From assembly GCF_002302565.1 (NCBI RefSeq), contig NZ_CP022382.1, forward strand, positions 1,931,001 through 1,995,000: a stretch of DNA of 64,000 nucleotides, in the 5' to 3' direction. Under the pieces are notes generated by a model. The model was not told the origin of the DNA, did not search any database, and saw nothing but the letters and a program-made list of their open reading frames with translations. Numbering within the stretch: position 1 is the first letter of the stretch; the number at the start of each line of letters is the position of its first letter. Below, piece after piece: positions 48,493 to 56,473 of the stretch. The stretch comes from Capnocytophaga canimorsus. Lineage in GTDB: Bacteria > Bacteroidota > Bacteroidia > Flavobacteriales > Flavobacteriaceae. The translations under genes were made by a program, and so were the position numbers.

Positions 48493-49027
48493 TTTTTAGT
48501 TTTTCTATGGTTTCACGTAACGATTTTTTGGCTCTGGAAAGCGTTGTTCGGCAATTTCCATCGGATATATGTAAAATTTCACAGATTTCTTCATTATCAA
48601 ATCCTTCGATGAGCGAAAGATTCAGGATAACACGTAATTTTTCGGGGAGCAGACTTAGTGCATAAAGTAAAATCTTTACTTCTTCCTCTTGGAAGCTCCA
48701 TTTTTCTTGCTCATTGTCATCAATTGGGTCGATGAAGGTTTCTTCCAAATAGCTAATTTGTTTTTCTTGCCGAATCATCATCAGTGCCTCATTGATTACG
48801 ATGCGTTTAAGCCAACTCCCAAAGTTATTTTCTCCTCGAAATTCGTCCAGCTTTTGGAAAGCCTTTATGAAGGCTTCTTGCACGGCATCTTCGGCTTTGT
48901 CCTGCTGCTGGAGCATACGCAAGGCGGTGTTGTACATCGCTTTAGCGTACTGCCTGTACAGCCCCAATTGTGCTTTGGGGTCGTTTTGGCGACAAGCTTC
49001 GATGAGTATTTGAGTTGGGTTGGTCAA
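48479..49027 (-). CDS. ECF RNA polymerase sigma factor
   Basis: A 182-residue ECF-type sigma-70 factor: region 2 (about 20-85, with DKAEDAVQEAFIKAFQKLDEF) and region 4 (about 120-175, LPEKLRVILNLSLIEGFDNEEICEILHISDGNCRTTLSRAKKS in two helices). The only start at full length is a TTG at 49027 (MTNPTQILIEAC); no ATG is available before region 2. A -7-like TAATTTTG lies on the minus strand at 49080-49073. It heads an operon of four or five genes for secreted or membrane proteins, so it probably directs an envelope response. Confidence 0.92.
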   Translation of the reverse strand: MTNPTQILIEACRQNDPKAQLGLYRQYAKAMYNTALRMLQQQDKAEDAVQEAFIKAFQKLDEFRGENNFGSWLKRIVINEALMMIRQEKQISYLEETFIDPIDDNEQEKWSFQEEEVKILLYALSLLPEKLRVILNLSLIEGFDNEEICEILHISDGNCRTTLSRAKKSLRETIEKLKNERK

Positions 49028-49118
49028 AATCTTTCTTTTTGTTTTAAAGATGCAAACAAAACACGATTGTTACAAAATTAGAGGATTTTTTTGAAAAATT
49101 TTTTCCTTTATCAAAAGC

Positions 49119-49250
49119 CTATTCAAACTGATAGATTGCATATAAAGACAAGAAAAGAGCTACTAAAAGGATACCAAACGAAAAATAATCACCTCTTGCA
49201 AAAAATTTACGCCACTGAATATATACTAAATAAAAAGCTATTTTAATCAT
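49119..49250 (-). CDS. Putative 43-residue membrane protein
   Basis: From ATG 49250 to TAG 49119 a frame codes for 43 residues with an amphipathic, aromatic N-half (IKIAFYLVYIQWRKFFARG) and one hydrophobic segment (about 24-41, FGILLVALFLSLYAIYQF). It begins 40 bases after the stop of the Crp/Fnr gene on the same strand. The residue mix looks like a real small membrane protein rather than random AT-rich sequence, but no relative is recognised and there is no ribosome-site evidence. Confidence 0.4.
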   Translation of the reverse strand: MIKIAFYLVYIQWRKFFARGDYFSFGILLVALFLSLYAIYQFE

Positions 49251-49290
49251 TGAAAATCAAAAATATAATTCTTAATCCTACGAAAAAACA

Positions 49291-49935
49291 TTATCCGTAT
49301 TTTTTGAGTTGCTCCAAAGCCGATTGATTAGCAATGATAATTTGCTTGTTTTTTTCAATAATGTAACCTTCGCGAATGAAAGTTTGAATGATTTTAGTGA
49401 TATTTTCACGCGAATATCCTAGCATTTCTCCCATTTCTTTACGTGTGAGATGCTTTAAAAATCCTTTTTGAGAATATTCTAACAGAAAATGAGCCATCGC
49501 TCCGCTGATTTTAGTTTCTTTATAGGTAATACTACTTTGAATGATTTTGCGAAAATCAGTTGCATTTTGGGCAAATACAGCGTTTAAAAATAACGGATTG
49601 GTCGCAATGAATTTTTTAAAAACGTGTAAATCAATCTGTATGATATGAGTATCTTTAGTGGCATAAGCCGAAAAGAAAATGGGCTCTTCGGTGTAGAGAG
49701 AAATTAGCCCTAAAAAATCATTAGTGCCTGAAATCCAGAAAAGCCGTTTTTTGGGGTCGCAAACCTTTACCATTCCCTGTACGATGAAGTACACCGAAAA
49801 AAGCATACTTCCTTCTTTGATAAACATTTCCTCTTCTTCAAATTTTAAATAAGTAGTATTTGCTTGAAATACGGCACGTTCTCTGCTACTTAATACTTTG
49901 AAAATCGGATTTTTAAAAATGTCTGACGATAACAT
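49291..49935 (-). CDS. Crp/Fnr family transcriptional regulator
   Basis: A 214-residue regulator with a cyclic-nucleotide-binding-type beta-roll domain (about 15-120, with FIKEGSMLFSVYFIVQGMVKV), a dimer helix and a winged helix-turn-helix (about 150-205, TRKEMGEMLGYSRENITKIIQTF). No Fnr-type cysteine cluster is visible, so a direct oxygen-sensing Fe-S role is unlikely; the effector is unknown. I use the ATG at 49935. An in-frame TTG at 49986 would add 17 residues, but that stretch contains a palindrome that looks like a binding site. The gene is divergent from aspA. Confidence 0.88.
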   Translation of the reverse strand: MLSSDIFKNPIFKVLSSRERAVFQANTTYLKFEEEEMFIKEGSMLFSVYFIVQGMVKVCDPKKRLFWISGTNDFLGLISLYTEEPIFFSAYATKDTHIIQIDLHVFKKFIATNPLFLNAVFAQNATDFRKIIQSSITYKETKISGAMAHFLLEYSQKGFLKHLTRKEMGEMLGYSRENITKIIQTFIREGYIIEKNKQIIIANQSALEQLKKYG

Positions 49936-49964
49936 AAAAGCACAACGGATTTTTAACCTTTTGG

Positions 49965-49980
49965 TGTGATTTTTTTCACG
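49965..49980. promoter_or_regulatory. Crp/Fnr-type palindrome between the regulator and aspA
   Basis: TGTGA-TTTTTT-TCACG matches the classical Crp half-site layout TGTGA-N6-TCACA at all but the last base. It lies 30 bases before the regulator's ATG and about 85 bases before the aspA -7 box. Autoregulation and control of aspA are both possible. Confidence 0.5.
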
Positions 49981-50056
49981 TGGCAAGGTATGAAATTATA
50001 CGTAAATGAGTGTAAAAACTAACCCTAAAAATTATAACCATTACTCAAAAGAGCAA

Positions 50057-50064
50057 TACCTTTG
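50057..50064 (+). promoter_or_regulatory. aspA -7 element
   Basis: TACCTTTG is a perfect -7 box 27 bases before the aspA ATG. No TTG occurs 17-23 bases upstream, which fits a promoter that relies on an activator. Confidence 0.6.
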
Positions 50065-50091
50065 TAGTAGAATTAAAAAATAAGGAAAATA

Positions 50092-51486
50092 ATGTCAGTA
50101 GAATATCGTGTAGAATCAGATTTATTAGGGGATTTGCAAGTTCCCGCAACGGCTTATTATGGAGTGCAAACCCAACGTGCTGTAGATAATTTTTATATTT
50201 CTGGAAGTAAAATGGGAGACTTTCCAGAATTTGTAAAAGCTATTGCCTATGTGAAAAAAGCTGCCGTACAAACCAATCACCAATTAGGCTTGATTGACCA
50301 GAGAATTACCCAAGCCATATCTCAAGCTTGTGATGAACTTATTTCAGGAAAGATGCACGACCAATTCCCCGTAGATATGATTCAAGGAGGGGCAGGAACC
50401 TCTGTAAATATGAATGCTAATGAGGTTATCGCTAATCGTGCTCTTGAAATTATGGGATACGAACTTGGCGATTATCAAAATTGTTCCCCTAACGACCACG
50501 TAAATCTATCGCAATCCACCAATGATGCTTATCCGACTACGGTTAAGTTGGCAATCATTAAAATGAATCAAACACTAATTGAGCATTTGAAGTTGTTGGT
50601 GCAATCTTTTCGTAAAAAAGGAGAGGAGTTTGCCGATGTAATCAAAATGGGTCGTACACAGTTACAAGATGCCGTTCCGATGACTTTAGGGCAAGAGTTT
50701 GAGGCTTTCGCTGCTACAATGGAAGAGGAAATTACCCGTTTGAATAATAACGCCAACTTATTTTTGGAAATCAATATGGGAGGTACGGCAATTGGTACAG
50801 GGCTTAACGCACCAAAGGAATTTGCGAAATTGTGTGCTGAAAAGTTGGCTGAGCTTACTCAAGAGCCTTTTATTTCTGCCCCCAACTTAGTGGAAGCTAC
50901 ACCCGATACAGGGTCTTACGTAATTTATTCGTCGGCTTTAAAACGTATGGCAGTAAAACTTTCAAAAATCTGTAATGATTTAAGATTACTTTCTTCAGGA
51001 CCTCGTGCTGGACTAAACGAAATCAACTTACCTCCAATGCAACCTGGCTCATCGATTATGCCAGGGAAGGTCAATCCTGTAATTCCTGAGGTAGTTAATC
51101 AAGTTTGCTTTAAAGTATATGGTAATGACTTGACGGTAACTTTTGCAGCTGAAGCCGGACAGTTACAGCTCAATGTAATGGAACCTGTGCTTTGCCAGTC
51201 TATCATTGAATCAATAGTATTTATACAAAGAGCCATTGATACACTTCGAGTAAAATGTATTGACGGAATCACAGCAAATCGGGAAGTATGCCGAAATATG
51301 GTAATGAACAGTATCGGTATTGTTACGGCACTAAACCCTTATATTGGATATAAAAATAGTACCAAAATAGCTAAAGAAGCTTTAGAGACAGGAAAATCTG
51401 TTTATGATTTGGTGCTTGAAAAACAATTGCTTTCGCAAGATAAATTGGATGAAATTTTAAATCCTAAAAATATGTTAGGAATATAG
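50092..51486 (+). CDS. aspA: Aspartate ammonia-lyase
   Basis: A 464-residue enzyme of the fumarase/aspartase family that converts L-aspartate to fumarate and ammonia. The signature loop GSSIMPGKVNPV (about 317-328) and the N-terminal VESDLLGDLQVPATAYYGVQTQRA identify aspartase over fumarase. In flavobacteria with a fumarate-based anaerobic metabolism aspartase supplies the electron acceptor, so control by the neighbouring Crp/Fnr regulator would make sense; that link is inference. The gene ends with a strong terminator. Confidence 0.96.
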   Translation: MSVEYRVESDLLGDLQVPATAYYGVQTQRAVDNFYISGSKMGDFPEFVKAIAYVKKAAVQTNHQLGLIDQRITQAISQACDELISGKMHDQFPVDMIQGGAGTSVNMNANEVIANRALEIMGYELGDYQNCSPNDHVNLSQSTNDAYPTTVKLAIIKMNQTLIEHLKLLVQSFRKKGEEFADVIKMGRTQLQDAVPMTLGQEFEAFAATMEEEITRLNNNANLFLEINMGGTAIGTGLNAPKEFAKLCAEKLAELTQEPFISAPNLVEATPDTGSYVIYSSALKRMAVKLSKICNDLRLLSSGPRAGLNEINLPPMQPGSSIMPGKVNPVIPEVVNQVCFKVYGNDLTVTFAAEAGQLQLNVMEPVLCQSIIESIVFIQRAIDTLRVKCIDGITANREVCRNMVMNSIGIVTALNPYIGYKNSTKIAKEALETGKSVYDLVLEKQLLSQDKLDEILNPKNMLGI

Positions 51487-51510
51487 TTATCATAAAGAGA
51501 ATTAGTCTTA

Positions 51511-51544
51511 AGGCGATAGATTATTAAATCTATCGCCTTTTTTA
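51511..51544 (+). terminator. Terminator after aspA
   Basis: A 13-bp perfect stem AAGGCGATAGATT/AATCTATCGCCTT with a 4-base loop and a run of six T. Confidence 0.92.
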
Positions 51545-51621
51545 ATATTTTTGTTTTGAGGTAAAATTTATGAAAGGAGTAAAAAAAATCAAATTATAAA
51601 ATATTTTTTGTTTAATAAGTT

Positions 51622-51650
51622 TTGCAGATAGAAAAAAAAGATTATCTTTG
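51622..51650 (+). promoter_or_regulatory. tRNA-His promoter
   Basis: TTG (51622-51624), 18 bases and TATCTTTG (51643-51650). It lies 17 bases before the tRNA and is one of the cleanest Bacteroidota-type promoters in the window. Confidence 0.8.
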
Positions 51651-51667
51651 CACCTGCAAATCAAATG

Positions 51668-51741
<74 letters not shown>

Positions 51742-51744
51742 CAT

Positions 51745-51776
51745 AAAAAAGGCTTACATCATTGTAAGCCTTTTTT
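51745..51776 (+). terminator. Terminator after tRNA-His
   Basis: A 14-bp perfect stem AAAAAAGGCTTACA/TGTAAGCCTTTTTT with a 4-base loop. Confidence 0.92.
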
Positions 51777-51904
51777 GATTTCTTATATTTTTATCTGTTA
51801 GAAATTTTTAGGAAGTCTATAAAAAACAGAAACCATAACGAATTTTCGCTATGGTTTTCTAGTATTTTAATTGAGTACAATACCCAACATATGCTTTGTC
51901 AAAA

Positions 51905-52099
51905 CTATATATCTTCCTGATCTCTTAGTCTTTGGATATATTGTGCTTTTTGAATTTCACTTCTTCTCTTCACAGAAGGTTTCGTAAAATGCTGCTTACT
52001 ACGCAATTGGCGCACAACACCTGTTCTGTCAAATTTTCTTTTGTAACGTTTTAGGGCTTTGTCTATATTTTCCCCTTCTTTAACTGGAATTATAAGCAT
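51905..52099 (-). CDS. rpsU: 30S ribosomal protein bS21
   Basis: A 64-residue bS21 (MLIIPVKEGENIDKALKRYKRKFDRTGV then a basic tail), the usual length. In Bacteroidota bS21 helps to hide the anti-Shine-Dalgarno end of 16S rRNA, which explains why genes here rarely use Shine-Dalgarno sequences. Strikingly, this gene itself carries a full AGGAGGTG 8 bases before the ATG. It has its own promoter at 52129-52159. Confidence 0.97.
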   Translation of the reverse strand: MLIIPVKEGENIDKALKRYKRKFDRTGVVRQLRSKQHFTKPSVKRRSEIQKAQYIQRLRDQEDI

Positions 52100-52107
52100 A
52101 ATTAGTA

Positions 52108-52115
52108 CACCTCCT
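52108..52115 (-). promoter_or_regulatory. Perfect Shine-Dalgarno sequence of rpsU
   Basis: AGGAGGTG on the minus strand is complementary over all eight bases to the CACCUCCU end of 16S rRNA and lies at an ideal distance (8 bases) from the start codon. Confidence 0.85.
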
Positions 52116-52128
52116 CTCGTTTAGGGCG

Positions 52129-52159
52129 CAAATGTAAAATTAATAAATCAAAAACGCAA
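52129..52159 (-). promoter_or_regulatory. rpsU promoter
   Basis: On the minus strand TTG (52159-52157), 20 bases and TACATTTG (52136-52129), which predicts a leader of about 25 bases that starts just before the Shine-Dalgarno sequence. Confidence 0.7.
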
Positions 52160-52212
52160 CACTTTTATGTTTTTTTCTTATTAAAAATAGGAAATGGCTA
52201 TTAGGCAAATTA

Positions 52213-52971
52213 CTATTTAATACAAAGAGGAATAATTTCATTGGGGTCGATACGATACTTTTCTGCTTCAGCTGTTGAAAAATGATACCCATAATAAATC
52301 TCATTTACCTCAAAACCAATGCTTCTCAATTTATCGAAGTAATCCATACCATAAACACGCACGTGGTCGTACTGCCCAAAGATACGAGTGCGCTCCTCGG
52401 GTGTAGTAATGGAGTCGTCTTGAAATGTTTTCGCTCTGTTACGGTCTTGTGGAACTTGAAAAATGCCTCGACCTCCTTTTTTCATTACTCGGTAAAGTTC
52501 GTGCATAGCCTTGGTATCGTTAGGGATATGTTCCAAAACGTGATTGCACAAAATAAAGTCGAACGTGTCATTGGCAAAGGGTAAGTTGCATAAATCAGCC
52601 TTAACGTCTGCCAAAGGCGAGTACAAATCGGTAGTGATATAATCTAAGTTTGGCTGTTTTTTAAATCTTTTATAGAAGGCTTGTTCGGGTGCGACGTGTA
52701 ATACTTTCATTTTTCGGGAGAAAAAATCAGTTTCTTGTTTCAAAAATAGCCAAAGCAATCGGTGACGCTCCAGCGAAAGGGTTGAAGGGGAGAGTACATT
52801 GGGGCGCTGTTTGCCGTATCCGTAAGGCAAAAATTGACGAAAACCTTTGCCGTCAATGGGGTCAGTATATCGTTTTCCTCTTAAAAAAAAACTTAAAAAC
52901 GGACGTACCCAATAGCTGATTTTAATCAACCACTGACGAGGTACTTTGTTGAGAATCCAAGAAAAAATCAA
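52213..52971 (-). CDS. Class I SAM-dependent methyltransferase
   Basis: A 252-residue protein with a Methyltransf_11-like domain in its C-terminal two thirds: VLHVAPEQAFYKRF (SAM-binding loop, altered from the usual GCG), DLCNLPFANDTFDFILCNHVLEHIPND and LYRVMKKGGRGIFQVP. The N-terminal 85 residues carry a hydrophobic, possibly membrane-associated start (WILNKVPRQWLIKISYWVRPFLSFFL). The substrate is unknown. The start is a TTG at 52971; a stop lies seven codons upstream and no ATG is nearby. A TATTTTTG -7 box at 53002-52995 supports a short leader. Confidence 0.85.
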   Translation of the reverse strand: MIFSWILNKVPRQWLIKISYWVRPFLSFFLRGKRYTDPIDGKGFRQFLPYGYGKQRPNVLSPSTLSLERHRLLWLFLKQETDFFSRKMKVLHVAPEQAFYKRFKKQPNLDYITTDLYSPLADVKADLCNLPFANDTFDFILCNHVLEHIPNDTKAMHELYRVMKKGGRGIFQVPQDRNRAKTFQDDSITTPEERTRIFGQYDHVRVYGMDYFDKLRSIGFEVNEIYYGYHFSTAEAEKYRIDPNEIIPLCIK

Positions 52972-53147
52972 AACTTTAAAATTGAATATTTAGGCAAAAA
53001 TAAGGGCTTTCTTTGGTTATTTTTATTTTTTTGTCGCTTTTATTGTTATTAAACCTTTTTTTAATAGTATTTTTGTGATTTGTATGTTTTATTGTAAAAA
53101 ACATATGTAATGATAATGTGTTTATAATCAAATTTTTATTTGTGAAA

Positions 53148-54821
53148 ATGCTACGAAAATATTTTTCCGCGATATTGTTATTTTTGTTGGTATCTGTATT
53201 GGTACAATGTGCTCGGCGTGGTTCTCCCACCGGAGGTCCCAAAGATGAGACTCCGCCAGTGTTACTTGAAGTTCAGCCAAAATCAGGAGCTACCCATTTT
53301 AATGCTAAAAAAATTCGCTTTGTGTTTGATGAGTTGGTAGTTGCTAAAGATATTCGTAAACAACTAATTATCTCACCTCCGTTAGAGAATTTTCCTGAAA
53401 TTTCGCCTATTTCAGCTTCTCGATGGATAGATGTGAAAATTACCGATACTTTAAAGCCTAACACAACCTATGTTTTTAATTTCGGAAATAGCATTCAAGA
53501 TTATAACGAGGGGAATGCGTTTCCCTTTTTGAAGTATGTATTTTCTACCGGAGCGTTTATTGATTCGTTAAGTGTACGTGGTGAAACTCAAGATGCTATA
53601 AAACCCAAGCCTGACAATTTTGTTTCTGTGATGCTTTATCCGTATGATGAAAATTATAAGGATTCTTTAGTTTTTAAGCAAAAACCGATGTATATTGCCA
53701 ATACCTTAGACAGCTTGAAATCCTTCGAAATCAATAATGTAAAAGAGGGCAAATATATGCTTATTGCATTGAAGGATAAAAATAACAATTATCTTTTTGA
53801 CCCCAAGGAAGATAAAATAGGCTTCTTAGAAAACCCCATTTCGGTGCAAAATGATAGCTTATTTCATACCCTAACTTTATTTAAACAAATTCCTGATTTT
53901 AAACCTGCCAGACCTTTTCAAGCTGCCGACAATCGTATCGTTTTTGGGTATGAAGGCAAAGCCGATAGCATTGAAATAAAACCCATTGCTCCTGTTTCTC
54001 AAGATTTTAAATACATCATCACCAAAGAACCTAAAAAAGATTCGTTGAACTTATGGTTTACTCCAAAACAAAAAGATTCTTTGGTATTTACCTTTGCCAG
54101 AGGACAAAAAATAGATACATTCAAAATCAGACTGAAAGAAACCAAAGCCGACAGTTTAAAATTGTCATCTAAATATTCCAGTACACTCCCCATTGGTAAG
54201 TATTTCGGTTGGAGTTCGAATACGCCTATAGTCAAGACCGATAGTACAAAAATACGAGTAATGAACAAAGATTCGGTTTTCATTCCATTCAAAACCAAAT
54301 TGGAACAAAATGGATTGGAATTTTTATTGATATTTGAAAATCAGCACAATCAAGAGTATAGCATCACGGCACTACCTGAGGCGATTACCGACTTTTTTGG
54401 GCAGCCCAACGATACGTTACAGCAACGAGTAAAAACCTCAAAAGTGGAAGAGTTATCTACCTTAAAGGTAACTATAAACGCTTCGCTACATTTTCCTATA
54501 GTGATGGAACTCACCGATGAGAAAGGGGTAAACGTTGAAAAACAGATTTTTGCGAATAAAGCTCAGCCCGAATACGTCTTCAGTAATGTTAATCCAGGGA
54601 AATACAAAATGCGGATAATTGAAGACCAAAACAACAATAAACAATGGGATACGGGTAATTTTTTAAAGAGAATTCAACCTGAAAAAATCATCTATCATCC
54701 TAAGCTTATTGAACTTAGAGCCAATTGGGAAGTGCAAGAAATTTTTACCATTGAGTCGTCTGGCACGGAAAATCCAAAGCCTATTCTCGATAACCAAAAC
54801 GGCGCAACTGACGGGCGTTAG
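53148..54821 (+). CDS. Ig-like domain lipoprotein
   Basis: A 557-residue lipoprotein: the signal ends at a lipobox with Cys21 (VLVQC), then the common Bacteroidota opening GSPTGGPKDETPP and an Ig-like (Big_5) domain (about 30-130, KKIRFVFDELVVAKDIRKQL and TTYVFNFGNSIQDYNEGN). The rest is beta-rich, and the end again looks like a CarboxypepD/SpaA-like sandwich (MRIIEDQNNNKQWDTGNF). Function is unknown. I use the ATG at 53148. Its last 41 bases overlap the 3' end of the converging era gene. Confidence 0.88.
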   Translation: MLRKYFSAILLFLLVSVLVQCARRGSPTGGPKDETPPVLLEVQPKSGATHFNAKKIRFVFDELVVAKDIRKQLIISPPLENFPEISPISASRWIDVKITDTLKPNTTYVFNFGNSIQDYNEGNAFPFLKYVFSTGAFIDSLSVRGETQDAIKPKPDNFVSVMLYPYDENYKDSLVFKQKPMYIANTLDSLKSFEINNVKEGKYMLIALKDKNNNYLFDPKEDKIGFLENPISVQNDSLFHTLTLFKQIPDFKPARPFQAADNRIVFGYEGKADSIEIKPIAPVSQDFKYIITKEPKKDSLNLWFTPKQKDSLVFTFARGQKIDTFKIRLKETKADSLKLSSKYSSTLPIGKYFGWSSNTPIVKTDSTKIRVMNKDSVFIPFKTKLEQNGLEFLLIFENQHNQEYSITALPEAITDFFGQPNDTLQQRVKTSKVEELSTLKVTINASLHFPIVMELTDEKGVNVEKQIFANKAQPEYVFSNVNPGKYKMRIIEDQNNNKQWDTGNFLKRIQPEKIIYHPKLIELRANWEVQEIFTIESSGTENPKPILDNQNGATDGR

Positions 54822-55662
54822 AGCGCCAATCCTTGTTTACCTTAACGAAAATGGTAATATGTACTTGTTTGCCGAAGAATTTTTCCAAATCGGTACGTGC
54901 TTGTGTGCCTACTTTTTTTAGGGCTTCGCCTTTGTGCCCGATGATAATTCCTTTTTGGGTTTCGCGCTCCACCATAATTACCGAACGGATATGAATGATG
55001 TGCTCCGAATCAACAAAAGACTCTGTTTCAACCTCTACAGCATACGGAATTTCTTTTTTGTAATTAAGTAGAATTTTTTCTCGAATGATTTCGTTAACAA
55101 AAAATCGTTCGGGTTTGTCGGTGAGTTGGTCTTTTGGAAAAAAAGCGGGTGATTCAGGTAAAAGCTCAATGATACGATTGAAAACCTCATTGGTTTGAAA
55201 TCCTGCCAAAGCTGATATAGGAAATACTTCAGCCTTAGGTACTTGTTCTTTCCAATAAGCCACTTGTTCCTCCAAAACTTCTTGTGATGATTTATCAATT
55301 TTGTTGATAAGCAAAAGTACAGGAATATTCATTTTATTGATTTTAGCAAAAAATAAGTCATCTTTGAGCTGTTTTTCGCCAACTTCTACCATATAGATCA
55401 AAATATCGGCATCTTCAAAGGCACTTTTTACAAAATCCATCATTGAGTTTTGTAGCTCGTATGCCGGTTTTATAATTCCAGGAGTATCCGAAAAAACAAT
55501 CTGAAAATCATCGCCACTGACAATACCAAAGATACGATGCCTTGTGGTTTGTGCTTTTGAGGTAATAATAGATAGTTTTTCGCCCACAAAGGCATTCATT
55601 AGTGTTGATTTCCCTACATTAGGATTTCCAATAATATTTACAAAACCTGCTTTATGTCCCAT
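54781..55662 (-). CDS. era: GTPase Era
   Basis: A 293-residue Era, the GTPase that checks 16S rRNA 3'-end maturation. G1 GNPNVGKST (12-20), G3 DTPG (59-62), G4 NKID (120-123) and the C-terminal KH domain (GIIIGHKGEALKKVGTQAR) are all there. The ATG at 55662 starts MGHKAGFVNIIG as in relatives; a longer frame to 55716 is not supported. The 3' end overlaps the lipoprotein gene by 41 bases tail to tail. Confidence 0.97.
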   Translation of the reverse strand: MGHKAGFVNIIGNPNVGKSTLMNAFVGEKLSIITSKAQTTRHRIFGIVSGDDFQIVFSDTPGIIKPAYELQNSMMDFVKSAFEDADILIYMVEVGEKQLKDDLFFAKINKMNIPVLLLINKIDKSSQEVLEEQVAYWKEQVPKAEVFPISALAGFQTNEVFNRIIELLPESPAFFPKDQLTDKPERFFVNEIIREKILLNYKKEIPYAVEVETESFVDSEHIIHIRSVIMVERETQKGIIIGHKGEALKKVGTQARTDLEKFFGKQVHITIFVKVNKDWRSNARQLRRFGYRE

Positions 55663-55758
55663 AATCTTACAACTTAAAGTTACAAATCTACGGAAAAAAG
55701 TAAAATAAAGACACAAAGCAATGTTTTATATGTTTTTTTACCTGTTTCCTTGTGAGGT

Positions 55759-56340
55759 TCATTTGCCTTGATAGAAATAATGTCCAGTTATTGGGTATTT
55801 AAAAAGTATATCTTCGGCTATTTGTCCTTTGCCTATGTTGTGTACTATCAGAGGACGTTTTCCGTCGTTTGATTTTTTATGGATAACGATGCCAATATGA
55901 GGTAAATTGCCAGGAAGCATCCAAGTTACAATGTTTCCCATTTGGTAATCTTCAGGATTTTGAGTGATTGAAAGTTCTTTTCCGTGTTTTTTAAAGAAAG
56001 TTTGTAGGTTTGGAACACGGCGGTGGTCAATGTTTTTGTCGGTGGTTTTAAGCCCCCATATCTTAGGGTATTGAGTAAACCTTTTTTTCATATCTTCGTG
56101 AACCTCCTTCTGAAGGTCAATATTTAGTTTTCGATAAGCTCTTATGATAACATCAGTACAAACTCCCGTGTCTGCTGGAACGTCTCCGTTTGGATAATCA
56201 ATAGAAACATAGTCAGCAACATACCTAACGGAAGGATTTATAAGGCTAATTGCAGCTTGAGAAAGTCGCTCTCTAAAATGGCTTTGAGTAGTGAAAGCTG
56301 TAAATAGTATGAGAGAGGAGATTAAAAATATTTTTCTCAT
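55759..56340 (-). CDS. DUF1287 family exported protein
   Basis: A 193-residue protein with a signal peptide (about 1-19) and the DUF1287 domain: YPNGDVPADTGVCTDVIIRAYRK with a conserved cysteine, HRRVPNLQTFFKKHG, and NLPHIGIVI. The Cys/His pattern is like NlpC/P60-type cysteine peptidases, so a cell-wall hydrolase is possible but is not shown. It lies 96 bases upstream of era on the same strand. Confidence 0.88.
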   Translation of the reverse strand: MRKIFLISSLILFTAFTTQSHFRERLSQAAISLINPSVRYVADYVSIDYPNGDVPADTGVCTDVIIRAYRKLNIDLQKEVHEDMKKRFTQYPKIWGLKTTDKNIDHRRVPNLQTFFKKHGKELSITQNPEDYQMGNIVTWMLPGNLPHIGIVIHKKSNDGKRPLIVHNIGKGQIAEDILFKYPITGHYFYQGK

Positions 56341-56473
56341 TATTTTTTACATTTTTAGTACTAAATTCGTTTCAAAAATCAAGCCATAATATTATCTCTT
56401 GAAAAATTTAATTTGTAATTTATCGTTCGTTAACAAATAAAAACACGTATCTTGCACGGGCTAATATTTTTAT

